A stretch of DNA of 64,000 nt from Chloroflexota bacterium (GCA_018969485.1 JAGWYG010000002.1:38676-102675), one strand, 5' to 3'. Counted from the first letter of the stretch, positions 52,648 through 62,534 are shown. Translations and numbers: made by a program. Notes: generated by a model from the letters alone, not told the origin.

Positions 52648-54642
52648 TCAGAGCGCTGCCGCGATCCGTTCGGGCGTCAGCCCATACTGCCGGTAGATCT
52701 CCTGGTACGGCGCCGACGCGCCGAACGTATCCACCGCGATGATCGTACCGGCATCGCCAGCCCAGCGCTGCCACCCCATGCTCACCCCCGCCTCGATCGC
52801 GACGCGCCGCGTGATCTGCGGCGGCAGGACCGCGTCGCGGTACGTCTGCGACTGTGCGGCGAACAGCTCCCAGCTAGGCATGCTCACCACCCGCGCGGCC
52901 ACGCCACGCGCCGCCAGCAACGCCTGCGCCGCCAGCGCCAGCGCCACCTCCGAGCCAGTCGCGATCAGCAGCGCATCAGGCGTGCCGCCGTCGGCCTCGC
53001 GCAGCACGTAGGCACCGTGGCGCAGGCCATCAGCCGAGCCATGGGTGCTGCGGTCGATCACTGGCAGCTTCTGGCGGCTGAGGATCAGCGCTGTCGGGCC
53101 GTCGCGCCGCTCGAGCGCCACCTGCCATGCCACCACCGCCTCGTTGGCGTCGGCCGGGCGGATCACCGTGAGGTTCGGCATCGCGCGCAGCGAGGCGATC
53201 TGCTCGACGGGCTGGTGCGTCGGGCCATCCTCGCCCAGGCCGATGCTGTCGTGGGTGAACACATACACCACCGGGTGATGCGACAGCGCTGCCAGGCGGA
53301 TCGCGCCGCGCATGTAATCGGCGAAGGTGAGGAATGTGCCACCGTAGGCGATCACCCCGCCGTGCGCCGCCATGCCGTTGAGCGCCGCGCCCATCGCGTG
53401 CTCACGCACGCCGAACCACACCACGGAGCCAGCGTGATGATCCGCCTGAAAGCTGCCATCGGCGACCGCCGGCGTCTTGGTGCTCTCCGACAGGTCGGCC
53501 GAGCCGCCGATCAGGCCGGGGATGCGCTGTGCCAGCAGTTCGAGCGTCTTGCCCGCCGCATCGCGCGTCGCCTGCTCGCCGCCGGCCGGCGTGTAGTGGG
53601 GCAGCCCATCGGCCCAGCCAGCCGGCAGCACCCCCGCCAGGGCCGCACGCAGCTGTGCCGCTTCGGCAGGATATGCCGCGGCATAGGCATCCAGGCGGGC
53701 ACGCCACGCCTGATGTTCGGCCGCCCCGCGCGCCGCCGCGCGTCGCGCCGGCTCCAGCGCCGCGTCGGGCACCACGAACGCCGCATCCGGATCGAAGCCG
53801 AGCGCCAGCTTGGTGGCGCGCACGCCATCGGCGCCCAGCGGCGAGCCGTGCACCTTGCTGCTCCCCGCGCGCGGGCTGCCATACCCGATCACCGTACGCA
53901 CCGAGATCAGCGATGGACGCCCGGTGTCGGCGCGCGCCGCCTCGATCGCCGCCTCGATCGCCGCCACGTCGTTGCCGTCGGCCACGCGCAGCGTCTGCCA
54001 GCCGTATGCGGCGAAGCGCGCCAGCACGTCCTCGGTGAACGCCAGGCGCGTCGGCCCGTCGAGCGAGATATCGTTGTCATCGTACAGGTAGATCAGGCGC
54101 CCCAGCTTCAGATGGCCCGCCAGCGATGCCGCCTCGGCCGCCACGCCCTCCATCAGATCGCCGTCGCTCACCAGCGCGTAGGTGAAGTGCTCGAACAGGC
54201 GAAACCCCGGACGGTTGTAGCGCGCGGCGAGATGCGCTTCGGCGATCGCCATGCCGACGCCGTTGCCGAACCCCTGGCCGAGCGGCCCGGTGCTCACCTC
54301 GACGCCGGGCGTCATGTGGCACTCGGGGTGGCCGGGCGTGCGCGAGCCCCACTGCCGGAAGCGCTTCAACTCGGCGAGCGGCACGTCGTAGCCGAAGCAG
54401 TGCAGCAGCGCGTACAGCAGCATCGAGCCATGCCCGGCCGACAGGATGAACCGGTCACGGTCGGGCCAGTCGGGCGCCGCCGGGTCAAAGCGCAGGAAGC
54501 GCGACCACAACGTGTACGCCATCGGCGCCGCGCCGAGCGGCAGCCCGGGATGTCCGGAATTGGCTGCCTGCACTCCATCGATCGACAGGACGCGCAGCGT
54601 GTTGATCGCCAGCGTGTCGTGCTCCGTCACAGAAGACGCCAT
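52648..54642 (-). CDS. tkt: Transketolase
   Basis: The 664-residue TPP enzyme has [22 protein letters not shown], a [20 protein letters not shown] region, and the C-terminal [20 protein letters not shown] and VSMPSWELF segments. The start at 54642 has AAGGGA about 9 bases upstream; an ATG 9 bases earlier is too close to that SD. It transfers two-carbon units in the pentose phosphate pathway and is paired with the transaldolase upstream (39-base gap). Confidence 0.95.
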   Translation of the reverse strand: MASSVTEHDTLAINTLRVLSIDGVQAANSGHPGLPLGAAPMAYTLWSRFLRFDPAAPDWPDRDRFILSAGHGSMLLYALLHCFGYDVPLAELKRFRQWGSRTPGHPECHMTPGVEVSTGPLGQGFGNGVGMAIAEAHLAARYNRPGFRLFEHFTYALVSDGDLMEGVAAEAASLAGHLKLGRLIYLYDDNDISLDGPTRLAFTEDVLARFAAYGWQTLRVADGNDVAAIEAAIEAARADTGRPSLISVRTVIGYGSPRAGSSKVHGSPLGADGVRATKLALGFDPDAAFVVPDAALEPARRAAARGAAEHQAWRARLDAYAAAYPAEAAQLRAALAGVLPAGWADGLPHYTPAGGEQATRDAAGKTLELLAQRIPGLIGGSADLSESTKTPAVADGSFQADHHAGSVVWFGVREHAMGAALNGMAAHGGVIAYGGTFLTFADYMRGAIRLAALSHHPVVYVFTHDSIGLGEDGPTHQPVEQIASLRAMPNLTVIRPADANEAVVAWQVALERRDGPTALILSRQKLPVIDRSTHGSADGLRHGAYVLREADGGTPDALLIATGSEVALALAAQALLAARGVAARVVSMPSWELFAAQSQTYRDAVLPPQITRRVAIEAGVSMGWQRWAGDAGTIIAVDTFGASAPYQEIYRQYGLTPERIAAAL

Positions 54643-54680
54643 GCGTGTCATTCCCTTCTCATCATCGGTGCGGCAAGCTG

Positions 54681-55325
54681 CTACTGTCGCGCCTTCCAGT
54701 CGGCCAGGAAGCGCTCGATACCGCTGTCGGTCAGTGGATGCTTCATGCTCTGCTTGATCACACCGAACGGGCAGGTGGCGATGTCGGCCCCGGCCAGCGC
54801 CGACTCGATGATGTGGCGCGGGTGCCGGATCGACGCCGACAGCACCAGGGTCTTGAGATGGTGGAGCCGATAGATCTGGACGATCTCGCGGATCAGGCCC
54901 ATGCCATCGATGCCCGTGTCGTCGACCCGGCCGACGAACGGACTGATGATGAATGCGCCGGCCCGCGCGGCAAACAGCGCCTGGGTCGCGTTGAAGCAGA
55001 GTGTGACGTTGGTGCGGATGCCTTCGGCGGCGAGCCGGGAGACTGCCTGCAGGCCGGCTGGCGTGCTCGGCACCTTCACGATCACGTTCGGATGCCATTG
55101 GGCGTACTCACGCCCTTCGGTGACCATGCCATCGGCATCGAGCGCGATCGTCTCGGCGCTGATCGGCCCGTCGACCAGGCTGGCGATCTCGGTGATGATG
55201 CCGCGGAAATCGCCGCCTTTCTCCTTCGCGATCAGGCTGGGATTGGTGGTCACCCCGCTGAGAATGCCCCAGCTCGCTGCCTCGCGGATCTCGTTGAGGT
55301 TGGCGGTATCGAGATAGATCTGCAT
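54681..55325 (-). CDS. tal: Transaldolase / fructose-6-phosphate aldolase-like (short type)
   Basis: The 214-residue TIM-barrel enzyme has the Schiff-base Lys84 (NVIVKVPST), [13 protein letters not shown] at the start and GVTTNPSL. The short length matches the FSA/TalC group, whose members are transaldolases or fructose-6-phosphate aldolases. AGGAG lies 8-12 bases before ATG 55325. It forms a pentose phosphate pair with tkt. Confidence 0.93.
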   Translation of the reverse strand: MQIYLDTANLNEIREAASWGILSGVTTNPSLIAKEKGGDFRGIITEIASLVDGPISAETIALDADGMVTEGREYAQWHPNVIVKVPSTPAGLQAVSRLAAEGIRTNVTLCFNATQALFAARAGAFIISPFVGRVDDTGIDGMGLIREIVQIYRLHHLKTLVLSASIRHPRHIIESALAGADIATCPFGVIKQSMKHPLTDSGIERFLADWKARQ

Positions 55326-55625
55326 CGAGGATGCTCCTCTCTGGCTGTATGCGCGCCGTGCGGATGCCCGGCACCGTCGGCGATTATAGCACGCAGCGGC
55401 AGCGGCGCTCCGCGCCCGGTCGGCCTGGGCGCGCCGGCACGCGGCGAATCGAGCCGGCACGCATCATGCAGCATGCGCCTCCCTGCCCATGGATCACATC
55501 CTGCGGCGGCGGAGCGCACGTGCCGATGACTGCGCACCGTCTCGGCCCGATCACGCGGGACGGCGCAGCGGAGGCATGACCACGCGCGCTGGCGTGGCGC
55601 CTGGCAGCCACTCATCGTGCCCGCG

Positions 55626-55641
55626 TGTGTCACGTGAAACA
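55626..55641. promoter_or_regulatory. parS-like ParB-binding site 1
   Basis: TGTGTCACGTGAAACA matches the parS consensus TGTTTCACGTGAAACA at 15 of 16 positions. Confidence 0.55.
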
Positions 55642-55844
55642 GCACCGGGGCATGAGTACCCGACGCCACGCTGCGCGTGACCGGCGCCGAGAGCCCGGCA
55701 TGTCGCACGTACCGACAGGTGCCCACCGCCGCTGTCCAGCCATGCGCAGCGGTGTCGCGGCGCCAGCATGCCATGCAACCCGCGGCCGTGATGTGTCGCA
55801 GCACACAACGTCGCAGGAAGCGCCTGAATGCCCGGCACGTTCTG

Positions 55845-55860
55845 CGTGTCACGTGAAACG
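55845..55860. promoter_or_regulatory. parS-like ParB-binding site 2
   Basis: CGTGTCACGTGAAACG matches 13 of 16 positions of parS. Its inner 14 bases are identical to those of site 1, 219 bases away. Confidence 0.45.
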
Positions 55861-56406
55861 GTGCCGGTGGTGGGCATGTACATGCCACACTGATCGGGCG
55901 ATCGCTGTGCCTTTGGCCACTCATGGCGGCGCCGTGGAATGACCGCCACCTGTGGCGCAGCGTGATGCGGGCGATACCTGAGCGACGGTCTGGCTCCACC
56001 ATCCGAGCGCAATGATCGCCGCCATCCGGCAGACGGGATGCCGCATCAGGCGTGCAACCGACCCTCATCTGCCACGTGCCGGGCGGACGACCGCGCCGCG
56101 CTGCGCGTGCCATCGACGCCTGGCACAACATGGGCGCGTACGAGACATCGCCTGCCCCGGCGGCTGCTCACGCACTGATCCCCGACCGGCGCTGCACCGG
56201 TCGGCCGCCCGATGACCGTGCCACGCGCCACGCCATCACAGCCTGGTGTGTGCAAGTCAGCAGCGCGTCCGGTCGCACATGGCGGTTCCGGCGCGTCAAT
56301 CAGCGCGCATTCGATGCCGACGGTCCGACGGCGTTCGCATACCTCGGCGGCACATCGGTGCAATGAGACGGCTCGCGCCACACCGCACAGCCGCGCCGTC
56401 CGCGGG

Positions 56407-56412
56407 TATACT
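56407..56412 (+). promoter_or_regulatory. -10 element upstream of the GH13 gene
   Basis: TATACT lies 35 bases before the ATG. No good -35 is seen at 16-18 bases. Confidence 0.4.
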
Positions 56413-56446
56413 GTGGACACGAGACCGCGACAGCCAGGAGGTGTCC

Positions 56447-58195
56447 ATGCTGCGTTTCCTGCGAATTGCGCTGGCTGCGGTGTGCTGTGCCGCGTGCGCC
56501 GGTGCCCCCTCGCCCGACCCGTCGCCGCCGGCGGCAGCACCTGCGGCGACGCCGCGCGCCACGCTCACCGCCGAGGAAGCACTGTTCGCCACGATGGCTG
56601 CCAATGCGCCGACGCCGACCCGCGGCACCGCCGTGCCGTTGCCGACGGTGCCGCCCACCATCACGCTCGGGCCGAGCCCGGCGCCGCTCGTCCGGCAGGG
56701 CTGGTGGGACGACGCCGTGTGCTATGAAATCTTCGTTCGCTCGTTCGCCGACAGCAATGGCGATGGTGTGGGCGATTTCGTCGGCATGACCGCCCGCATC
56801 GACTATCTCGTCGATCTGGGCGTCAATTGCGTCTGGCTGATGCCGGTCACGGAGGGTGACAGCTATCACGGCTATGACGTCATCGACTATGAGGCCGCCG
56901 AATCGGACTACGGCACGCTCGAGGAACTGCGGGCGTTCGTGCGTACGGCCCACCAGCGCGGCATCCGCGTGCTGGTCGATCTGGTGCTCAATCACACCGG
57001 CATTCGCCATCCGTGGTTTGTGGCCTCGCGCGATCCTGCATCGGCGACACACCGCTGGTATCTGTGGTCGGCGGCAGATCCGGGCTACACCGGCCCATGG
57101 GGGCAGGACGTCTGGCACGCCGCGCCGGGGGGCGGCTACTACTACGGCGTGTTCTGGCAGGGCATGCCCGACCTGAACTATCGTGAGCCGGCGGTGAGCG
57201 CCGAGGCGGTGCGCATCAGCCGCTTCTGGCTCGACGATGTCGGCGTCGACGGGTTCCGCCTCGATGCGGTGAAGCACATCATCGAGGTGGGCCGCGCACA
57301 GGAGAACACCCGCGAGACCCACGCATGGCTCCGTGAGTATGCCGCCGCGCTGCGCGCCATACGCCCCGACGTCTTCACCGTCGGCGAGGTGTTCGATGGC
57401 CGTCCCGGCGTGCTCGAACAGTACTACCCCGACCAGTTGGACGCATTCTTCGAGTTTCGCCTGGCGCAATCAATGGTGGACGCCGCCCGGTATGGCGATG
57501 CGGCTGACTTCCGTCGGGCGCTCGCCGCCGCAGCACGGCTGCCAGATCACCGCTATGCCCCGTTTCTCACAAATCACGACCAGGAGCGCGTCATGACGAC
57601 GCTGGGTGGCGATGTCGGCAAGATGCGCATCGCCGCGACAGCGCTGCTCAGCATTCCCGGCGTACCATTCCTGTACTATGGCGAAGAGATCGGCATGACA
57701 GGCACCAAGCCCGATGAGCGGCTGCGCACACCGATGCAATGGTCGGCCGATCCGGGCGTCGGCTTCACCAGCGGAACGCCATGGCAGGCGCCGGCATCGG
57801 GCGATGCGGCGATGACGGTGGCGGCACAGCGCGCCGATCCGTCATCGCTGTGGCAGCATTACCGTTCGCTGATCGCGCTGCATCGCAATCATGCGGCGCT
57901 GTCGCGCGGCACCATGACGCTGCTGGATGATCCGGCCGCACGTGGCGTGGCGGCATTCGTGCGCCAGAGCGGCGACGAGACGCTGCTGGTGGTGCTCAAC
58001 TTCGCCGCCGAACCGGTCACCTCGCTCGGGCTGGCCGGCGCTGCACCGCTCGCCGATGGAGACTACCGCTGCGCGGTGCTGAATCAGTCGCCGGCGGCGG
58101 CGCCAGCACCCCGCGTGGCCGCCGGGCGGCTCCAGGTGGCGGTGAGCGACCTGCCGGCACACGCCGCGCTGGTGTGTGCGCTGGAGCCACGCTGA
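56447..58195 (+). CDS. Exported GH13 alpha-amylase-family enzyme (probable lipoprotein)
   Basis: This 582-residue protein has a short signal peptide ending CCAAC, a likely but imperfect lipobox. A Pro/Thr/Ala linker leads to the GH13 catalytic barrel. The nucleophile is Asp273 (GFRLDAVKH), the acid/base is Glu314 (VGEVFD) and the third acid is Asp378 (TNHDQE). DSNGDGVGDFVGM suggests oligo-1,6-glucosidase or trehalose-synthase-like members; the exact substrate is open. A C-terminal beta domain is present. AGGAGGT lies 5-11 bases upstream of ATG 56447. Confidence 0.93.
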   Translation: MLRFLRIALAAVCCAACAGAPSPDPSPPAAAPAATPRATLTAEEALFATMAANAPTPTRGTAVPLPTVPPTITLGPSPAPLVRQGWWDDAVCYEIFVRSFADSNGDGVGDFVGMTARIDYLVDLGVNCVWLMPVTEGDSYHGYDVIDYEAAESDYGTLEELRAFVRTAHQRGIRVLVDLVLNHTGIRHPWFVASRDPASATHRWYLWSAADPGYTGPWGQDVWHAAPGGGYYYGVFWQGMPDLNYREPAVSAEAVRISRFWLDDVGVDGFRLDAVKHIIEVGRAQENTRETHAWLREYAAALRAIRPDVFTVGEVFDGRPGVLEQYYPDQLDAFFEFRLAQSMVDAARYGDAADFRRALAAAARLPDHRYAPFLTNHDQERVMTTLGGDVGKMRIAATALLSIPGVPFLYYGEEIGMTGTKPDERLRTPMQWSADPGVGFTSGTPWQAPASGDAAMTVAAQRADPSSLWQHYRSLIALHRNHAALSRGTMTLLDDPAARGVAAFVRQSGDETLLVVLNFAAEPVTSLGLAGAAPLADGDYRCAVLNQSPAAAPAPRVAAGRLQVAVSDLPAHAALVCALEPR

Positions 58196-58244
58196 TGCCT
58201 CAACCGCGCCCCGGCATGCGCCGCGAACCTGGCCGGCCGGATTG

Positions 58245-58253
58245 TGCTAGAAT
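58245..58253 (+). promoter_or_regulatory. Extended -10 promoter of the MOSC gene
   Basis: TGCTAGAAT is an extended -10 element, 91 bases before ATG 58344. Confidence 0.5.
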
Positions 58254-58343
58254 CGCTGCCGGGCGGCGGATGGTGGCGAGCTGCGCCGCACCAGCGCGAT
58301 CGTACGCCAGAGCGCGCAACCATCACCACTGGAGGGCCCAACG

Positions 58344-58880
58344 ATGATCGTCACCGCGGTTCACCGCGCTGCAGAGCACACATTCGCCAAAACGACGACG
58401 ACGAGCATCCAGCTGATCGCGGGGCAGGGCGTCAGCGGCGACGCGCATTGCGGCCCGACAGTCAGGCACCGCTCGCGCGTCACCCGCGATCCCGCACAGC
58501 CGAACCTGCGCCAGGTCCATCTGATCCACGCCGAGCTGTTCGACGAGCTGCAGCACCGTGGGTTTGCGGTCGCACCAGGCCAGCTCGGCGAGAACATCAC
58601 CACCCGCGGCATCGATCTGCTGGCGCTTTCGGCCGGCACACAGCTGCGCATCGGCGACGAGGTGCTCATCGAAGTGACCGGTCTGCGCAATCCATGCCAC
58701 CAGATCGAGGACTCCATGCCTGGCCTGCTGGCGGCGGTGCTGGAGCGCGGGCCAGACGGCGCTGTGGTGCGCAAGACCGGTGTGATGGGCATCGTGGTGC
58801 ACGGCGGCACGATCGCGGCGGGGACGCCGATCGTGCTGGCACACATTCCGGCACACCACGCCGCTCTGGTGCCGGTGTGA
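58344..58880 (+). CDS. MOSC-domain protein
   Basis: This 178-residue protein matches the MOSC domain (molybdenum cofactor sulfurase C-terminal), with GVSGDAHCG, PGQLGENITTRGIDLL and the conserved Cys118 in RNPCHQIE. MOSC proteins handle sulfur transfer on or around the molybdenum cofactor or related reductions. A molybdopterin oxidoreductase exists 24 kb away in this window, but no direct link is shown. GGAGG lies 9-13 bases upstream. Confidence 0.9.
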   Translation: MIVTAVHRAAEHTFAKTTTTSIQLIAGQGVSGDAHCGPTVRHRSRVTRDPAQPNLRQVHLIHAELFDELQHRGFAVAPGQLGENITTRGIDLLALSAGTQLRIGDEVLIEVTGLRNPCHQIEDSMPGLLAAVLERGPDGAVVRKTGVMGIVVHGGTIAAGTPIVLAHIPAHHAALVPV

Positions 58881-58935
58881 TGCGCCGCTGGCCGCTGGCC
58901 GTGCGTCATGCGCCACGCTGCACCCGCAGCGCCCG

Positions 58936-59133
58936 ATGAGCGCCGACGACATACAACGCGCCGTGCTCGACACCGTCGCCGCACGTGGCGGGATCGTCCG
59001 CGCCGGCAACCGCGAGTACTATGCGTTCATCCGCCGCGCCGGATCCTCATGGATTCGCACCGACGGCGACAGCATGACCGGCGCCGAAGGGCAGCAGCCG
59101 ACTGACGAAGCGGTGCTGACCGCAGTCTTCTGA
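58936..59133 (+). CDS. Small hypothetical protein, possibly truncated by TGA
   Basis: The 65-residue frame encodes ADDIQRAVLDTVAARGGIVRAG, then EYYAFIRRAGSSWIRTDGDSM. After the TGA at 59131-59133 the same frame stays open for 28 more codons to 59220 (LARDRLGHDGPDDG, then VTWNDVYAWLRDG). That tail has protein-like composition, so the gene may have been about 94 codons with Trp in place of TGA. The function is unknown. No strong SD is seen. Confidence 0.5.
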   Translation: MSADDIQRAVLDTVAARGGIVRAGNREYYAFIRRAGSSWIRTDGDSMTGAEGQQPTDEAVLTAVF

Positions 59134-59238
59134 CTGGCCCGCGACCGTCTCGGTCACGACGGGCCCGACGACGGCGCGGTCACCTGGAACGATGTCTATG
59201 CCTGGCTGCGCGACGGCTGACCGGCGACGGGCGCTTCC

Positions 59239-60213
59239 TCAGCTGCCACGGCGTGCGCGGCTGGTTGGCCACACGTCGGGGTTGATCGCACCGGGCGGGC
59301 ACGCCCCGCCGAGCACCGTCGCCACCCCGGCGGCGGCGCCGCGCCCCATCGCCAGCAGCGCCGCCCGCGTATACGACGCGATATGTGGCGTCGTCACCAG
59401 ATTCGGTGCCGCGAACAGCGGCGCCTGCAGGTCGGGAGGCTCGACGCGATAGACATCGAGCCCGGCGCCCGCCAGATGCCCACTGCGCAGCGCCTGCTCG
59501 AGCGCAGCCTCATCGACGACCGGCCCGCGGCTGACGTTGATCAGAATGCTGCCGCGCGGCATCAGCGCCAGCCGCCCGGCATCGATCAAGCCACGCGTCT
59601 CGTCGGTCAGCGCCGTGTGAAGCGAGACCACATCGGCAGATGACAGCACGGCATCCAGCGTGGCGCATGGCGTCACCTCCGGCGCAACCGTGCGCGACCA
59701 GTCGACGTGCGGATCGTACGCCAGCACGCGCATGCCGAGCCCGGCACCACAGATCGTGGCCACACGGCGTCCGATCCGGCCGAACCCGACCAGCCCGATC
59801 GTGCGGCCGCGCAGCTCCATTCCCGGATGGTCGGGCAGGGCAAAGCTGCCGGCACGCATGCGCCGGTCGCCGATCACCACGCACTTGGCGAGCGCCAGCA
59901 ACAGCGCCACCGCATGCTCGGCAGTCGATTCCGTCGGGCCGTCGGGGGTCGTGATCACGACGATGCCACGCGCCGTGGCCGCCGCGACATCGACGTTGTC
60001 GTAGCCGATGCCCGGGCGCGCGATCGCCCACAACGCGTCGCCGGCACGATCCATGAACGCGCCATCGGCGGGGCACATCGAACTGACGATCGCCGCCGCA
60101 CAGCCCGGCAGCCGATCGAGATCCCCTCCGGTCGTCAGTTCGGCAAACTGACGGATCTGCTCCTGCACCTCCGGCACCAGCCGGGCATCACTCCAGATTC
60201 GCGGCATCGGCAC
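59239..60213 (-). CDS. D-isomer-specific 2-hydroxyacid dehydrogenase (SerA/GyaR-like)
   Basis: This 324-residue protein has the NAD-binding GLVGFGRIGRRVA motif, catalytic Arg in NVSRGPVVDE, Glu in DVYRVEPPD, and His in TTPHIASYT. It resembles 3-phosphoglycerate or hydroxypyruvate/glyoxylate dehydrogenases. It has no ACT domain, so it is unlikely to be the feedback-controlled SerA. The start at 60213 is MPMPRIWSDARL with CGGGAGGC-like sequence upstream. Confidence 0.9.
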   Translation of the reverse strand: MPMPRIWSDARLVPEVQEQIRQFAELTTGGDLDRLPGCAAAIVSSMCPADGAFMDRAGDALWAIARPGIGYDNVDVAAATARGIVVITTPDGPTESTAEHAVALLLALAKCVVIGDRRMRAGSFALPDHPGMELRGRTIGLVGFGRIGRRVATICGAGLGMRVLAYDPHVDWSRTVAPEVTPCATLDAVLSSADVVSLHTALTDETRGLIDAGRLALMPRGSILINVSRGPVVDEAALEQALRSGHLAGAGLDVYRVEPPDLQAPLFAAPNLVTTPHIASYTRAALLAMGRGAAAGVATVLGGACPPGAINPDVWPTSRARRGS

Positions 60214-60426
60214 GGTCGCCTCCCATACACGGCGTCTGATGGAACCATGCCGGACATCCTACACGACGACGGGCATGCCGCGGCATCGGGCGGCCGCGCC
60301 CGGCGCCACGTGTGGCCGTGATGCGCGCGGGAGCTAGACTGCCTACTGCCCACTGCGCGCGTGCTTGATCCACTCGCCGCCACCCGATCATAGTGATGCT
60401 GTCTCCCACTATGGGCCAGGATCGGG

Positions 60427-60432
60427 TATACT
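60427..60432 (+). promoter_or_regulatory. -10 element upstream of the GH172 gene
   Basis: TATACT lies 33 bases before ATG 60465. No good -35 is seen. Confidence 0.4.
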
Positions 60433-60464
60433 CAGGACGCGCACAGGCGCGCAGGGAGGCGCTG

Positions 60465-62069
60465 ATGGCATCGTATGAGTATACCGACCTGATCAAGCGG
60501 TTGACCGATCTGACGCGGCTGACGTTGCCGCCGTCGCCGGGCGAGCGCACGGGATGCCAGTCGAGCCGCGATCGCAGATCGCACTACGATGCCACCTCGG
60601 GAACCTACCAGGCATGGGATGCCAACGACGATGGCAGCGGCTTCATCCGGCGTGATGGTGAACGCATCGTTGTGTTCGACGAGGACGGCCCCGGCGTCAT
60701 CTGGCGGGTGTGGTCGGCGTTACCAGGCGCCGGGTGGATCCGGATCTGGCTCGATGGTGCCGACGAGCCAGTGATCGCGCTGTCATTCCGTGACTTCTTC
60801 GAGCGATTCGGCACTGACGTGCCGCCGCTGAACTTGCCGGAACTAGTGCCGACGCTCTCGCGGGGGCGCAATCGCTTCATACCCATCCCCTACCAGCGCC
60901 ATTGCACCATCACGCTTGATCCCGAATGGGGCGCGTACTATCACATCACATACACGCGCTTTCCCGACGGCACCGGCCTGCCCGACCTCCGCCACGGTCT
61001 CGATCGCGGCGCACAGATCGCGCTGGCAGCAGCCGACCGGGCGCTCAGTCAGCGTGGGCGCCGGCGACGTGCGGCGCCCGGCGAGCAGTTGGTGCGACGT
61101 CGTTGCCGACTAGAAGCCGGCACCGCGAGCGAGGTGTGGTCCCACCATGGCGCCGGCGCCGTGCTGAGCCTGCGTCTGCGGATCGATGAACCCGATCCGG
61201 CGCTGCGACGCCGTGCGCTGCGCGCATGCACCATCGCGCTCTTCTGGGATGGCGCCGACACAGCGGCAGTCTGGTCGCCGATCGGCGCATTGTTCGGCGC
61301 TGAACCGGACTTCGCGCCATACCGGACCTTGCCGCTGGGCATGGATGAGCAGGAAGGGTACTGCCACTGGGTGATGCCATTTGCGACCGGCGCGCGGCTG
61401 GTGCTGGGGAACGATGACGCGCGCACGGTTGACGTGGACCTTGAGCTGGTCTGCGGCGCGCCACCGGGCGATCCGGCCGAACTCCTGCGATTTCACGCGC
61501 GCTGGCATCGCGACGCTGGGCTCGATCACACCCGTGATGCCGGGCGGGCGATCGACTGGCCGGTCCTGCTGGTCGATGGTCCCGGTCGCTTCGTCGGGAT
61601 GCATCTGGCGGTGTGGAACCGCTGGCCCGAACCGGTGCAGCCGGCGGACGAATGGTGGTATGGCACGTGGGATCGCAAATCGATCGACTGGTGGTGGGGC
61701 GAGGGCGATGAGAAGTTCTTCGTCGATGGCGAGTTGATGCCGTCAACATTTGGCACGGGGACCGAGGATTACATCGGCTTCGCCTGGGCGGCCGAGCCGC
61801 CGTTCCCGACGTTCGACAGCGCATACGCGGCGATGCCATGGATCGAACTGAACGCTAATGGCCATACGTCAGTCGACCGGTTTCATGTCTGTGACGACAT
61901 CCCCTTTCAGCATACATTCGAGGCATCGATCGAGAAGTATCGGGCGGAGCACTGGGCCGACGGTGCGGTATGCCGCTACGCGGTGGTAGCCTACTGGTAT
62001 CAGCGCAGCGCGATGAGCTCGCGCTATCCGCCACAATCACTCGCCGAGCGTCTCGGCTGGGATGCGTGA
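60465..62069 (+). CDS. GH172 (DUF2961) family glycoside hydrolase
   Basis: This 534-residue protein matches GH172, whose characterised members act on alpha-fructofuranosides or difructose anhydrides and on arabinan. Characteristic segments are GPGVIWRVW, WWGEGDEKFFVDGE and FGTGTEDYIGFAW with Glu434 as catalytic candidate. There is no signal peptide, so it should be cytoplasmic. GGGAGG lies 7-13 bases before ATG 60465. The stop overlaps by 3 bases a GTG that opens the first short peptide of the repeat array. Confidence 0.88.
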   Translation: MASYEYTDLIKRLTDLTRLTLPPSPGERTGCQSSRDRRSHYDATSGTYQAWDANDDGSGFIRRDGERIVVFDEDGPGVIWRVWSALPGAGWIRIWLDGADEPVIALSFRDFFERFGTDVPPLNLPELVPTLSRGRNRFIPIPYQRHCTITLDPEWGAYYHITYTRFPDGTGLPDLRHGLDRGAQIALAAADRALSQRGRRRRAAPGEQLVRRRCRLEAGTASEVWSHHGAGAVLSLRLRIDEPDPALRRRALRACTIALFWDGADTAAVWSPIGALFGAEPDFAPYRTLPLGMDEQEGYCHWVMPFATGARLVLGNDDARTVDVDLELVCGAPPGDPAELLRFHARWHRDAGLDHTRDAGRAIDWPVLLVDGPGRFVGMHLAVWNRWPEPVQPADEWWYGTWDRKSIDWWWGEGDEKFFVDGELMPSTFGTGTEDYIGFAWAAEPPFPTFDSAYAAMPWIELNANGHTSVDRFHVCDDIPFQHTFEASIEKYRAEHWADGAVCRYAVVAYWYQRSAMSSRYPPQSLAERLGWDA

Positions 62070-62152
62070 AGCAGGAATGCCGCGCGATCCGCGGCGCCGT
62101 CCGCGCCGGGGCCAGGGTGCCGAAGCCCGACGGGAAATGGCGAGTGCCATGA
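62066..62152 (+). CDS. Short peptide, divergent member of the MKVRSAVRAG array
   Basis: The 28-residue frame, GTG start, contains IRGAVRAGARVPKPDGK. It shares VRAG and the R-V-x-x-x-D-G pattern with the array members. The GTG overlaps the GH172 stop. A second frame starting at the ATG in its last codons (62149) reads MNARGGDRFQIDRDG and runs into the next peptide. Confidence 0.4.
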   Translation: MKQECRAIRGAVRAGARVPKPDGKWRVP

Positions 62153-62244
62153 ACGCCCGCGGCGGAGACCGGTTTCAGATCGACCGCGATGGATACGTCG
62201 TGTGCGTGTGCCTCTGGGCACACACCAGCGTGAGGAGCACCACC

Positions 62245-62304
62245 ATGAAGGTTCGCAGCGCCGTCCGCGCCGGAAACAGGGTACAGATCGACCGGGATGG
62301 GTGA
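62245..62304 (+). CDS. Short peptide MKVRSAVRAGNRVQIDRDG
   Basis: This 19-residue frame has GAGGAG 7 bases before its ATG. The same SD, spacing and first ten codons recur at 62348 and 62535. The function is unknown; a leader-plus-core layout as in RiPP precursors is one reading. Confidence 0.55.
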   Translation: MKVRSAVRAGNRVQIDRDG

Positions 62305-62347
62305 ATCGTCCCGTGCAGCAGCATCCATCAGTGTGAGGAGCGCCACC

Positions 62348-62434
62348 ATGAAGGTTCGCAGCGCCGTCCGCGCCGGAGACAGTTATCCAAATCGGTATGC
62401 TGAGACGTCCCGATGGTGGAGGGGGAAACGTTAG
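62348..62434 (+). CDS. Short peptide, MKVRSAVRAG member with divergent tail
   Basis: This 28-residue frame begins MKVRSAVRAGDSYPNRY and ends in a Trp/Arg-rich tail (RWWRGKR). GAGGAG lies 7 bases upstream. The first ten residues are identical to those of the peptides at 62245 and 62535. Confidence 0.52.
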   Translation: MKVRSAVRAGDSYPNRYAETSRWWRGKR

Positions 62435-62437
62435 AGC

Positions 62438-62491
62438 GCCCGCAGCGTCGTCCGCGCCGGAAACAGGGTACAGATCGACCGGGATGGGTGA
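62438..62491 (+). pseudogene. Degenerate copy of the short peptide without a start
   Basis: The frame reads RSVVRAGNRVQIDRDG and stops at TGA 62489-62491, identical to the end of the peptide at 62245. The MKV start region is replaced by unrelated sequence. Confidence 0.55.
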
Positions 62492-62534
62492 ATCGTCCCG
62501 TGCAGCAGCGTCCATCAGTGTGAGGAGCACCACC

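Larger units (their letters stand above)
55326..56446. other. Gene-poor 1.1-kb region with two parS-like sites
   Basis: The frames in this region are Arg/His/Cys-rich with no SD or family similarity on either strand. The region holds two parS-like palindromes (listed separately) and the upstream region of the GH13 gene. No tRNA or recognised RNA element is seen. Confidence 0.6.

Noticed and set aside
55250..56131. 293-codon minus-strand frame in the parS-like region
   Set aside because: Its composition is Arg/His/Cys-rich and irregular, it has no SD, and it overlaps the transaldolase gene.
55326..56446. Replication origin
   Set aside because: The parS-like sites alone do not make an origin; no DnaA-box cluster, AT-rich unwinding element or dnaA/dnaN gene is seen.
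58936..59220. Selenocysteine at the in-frame TGA
   Set aside because: No selenoprotein family or SECIS-like hairpin is evident; a nonsense mutation or normal stop is simpler.
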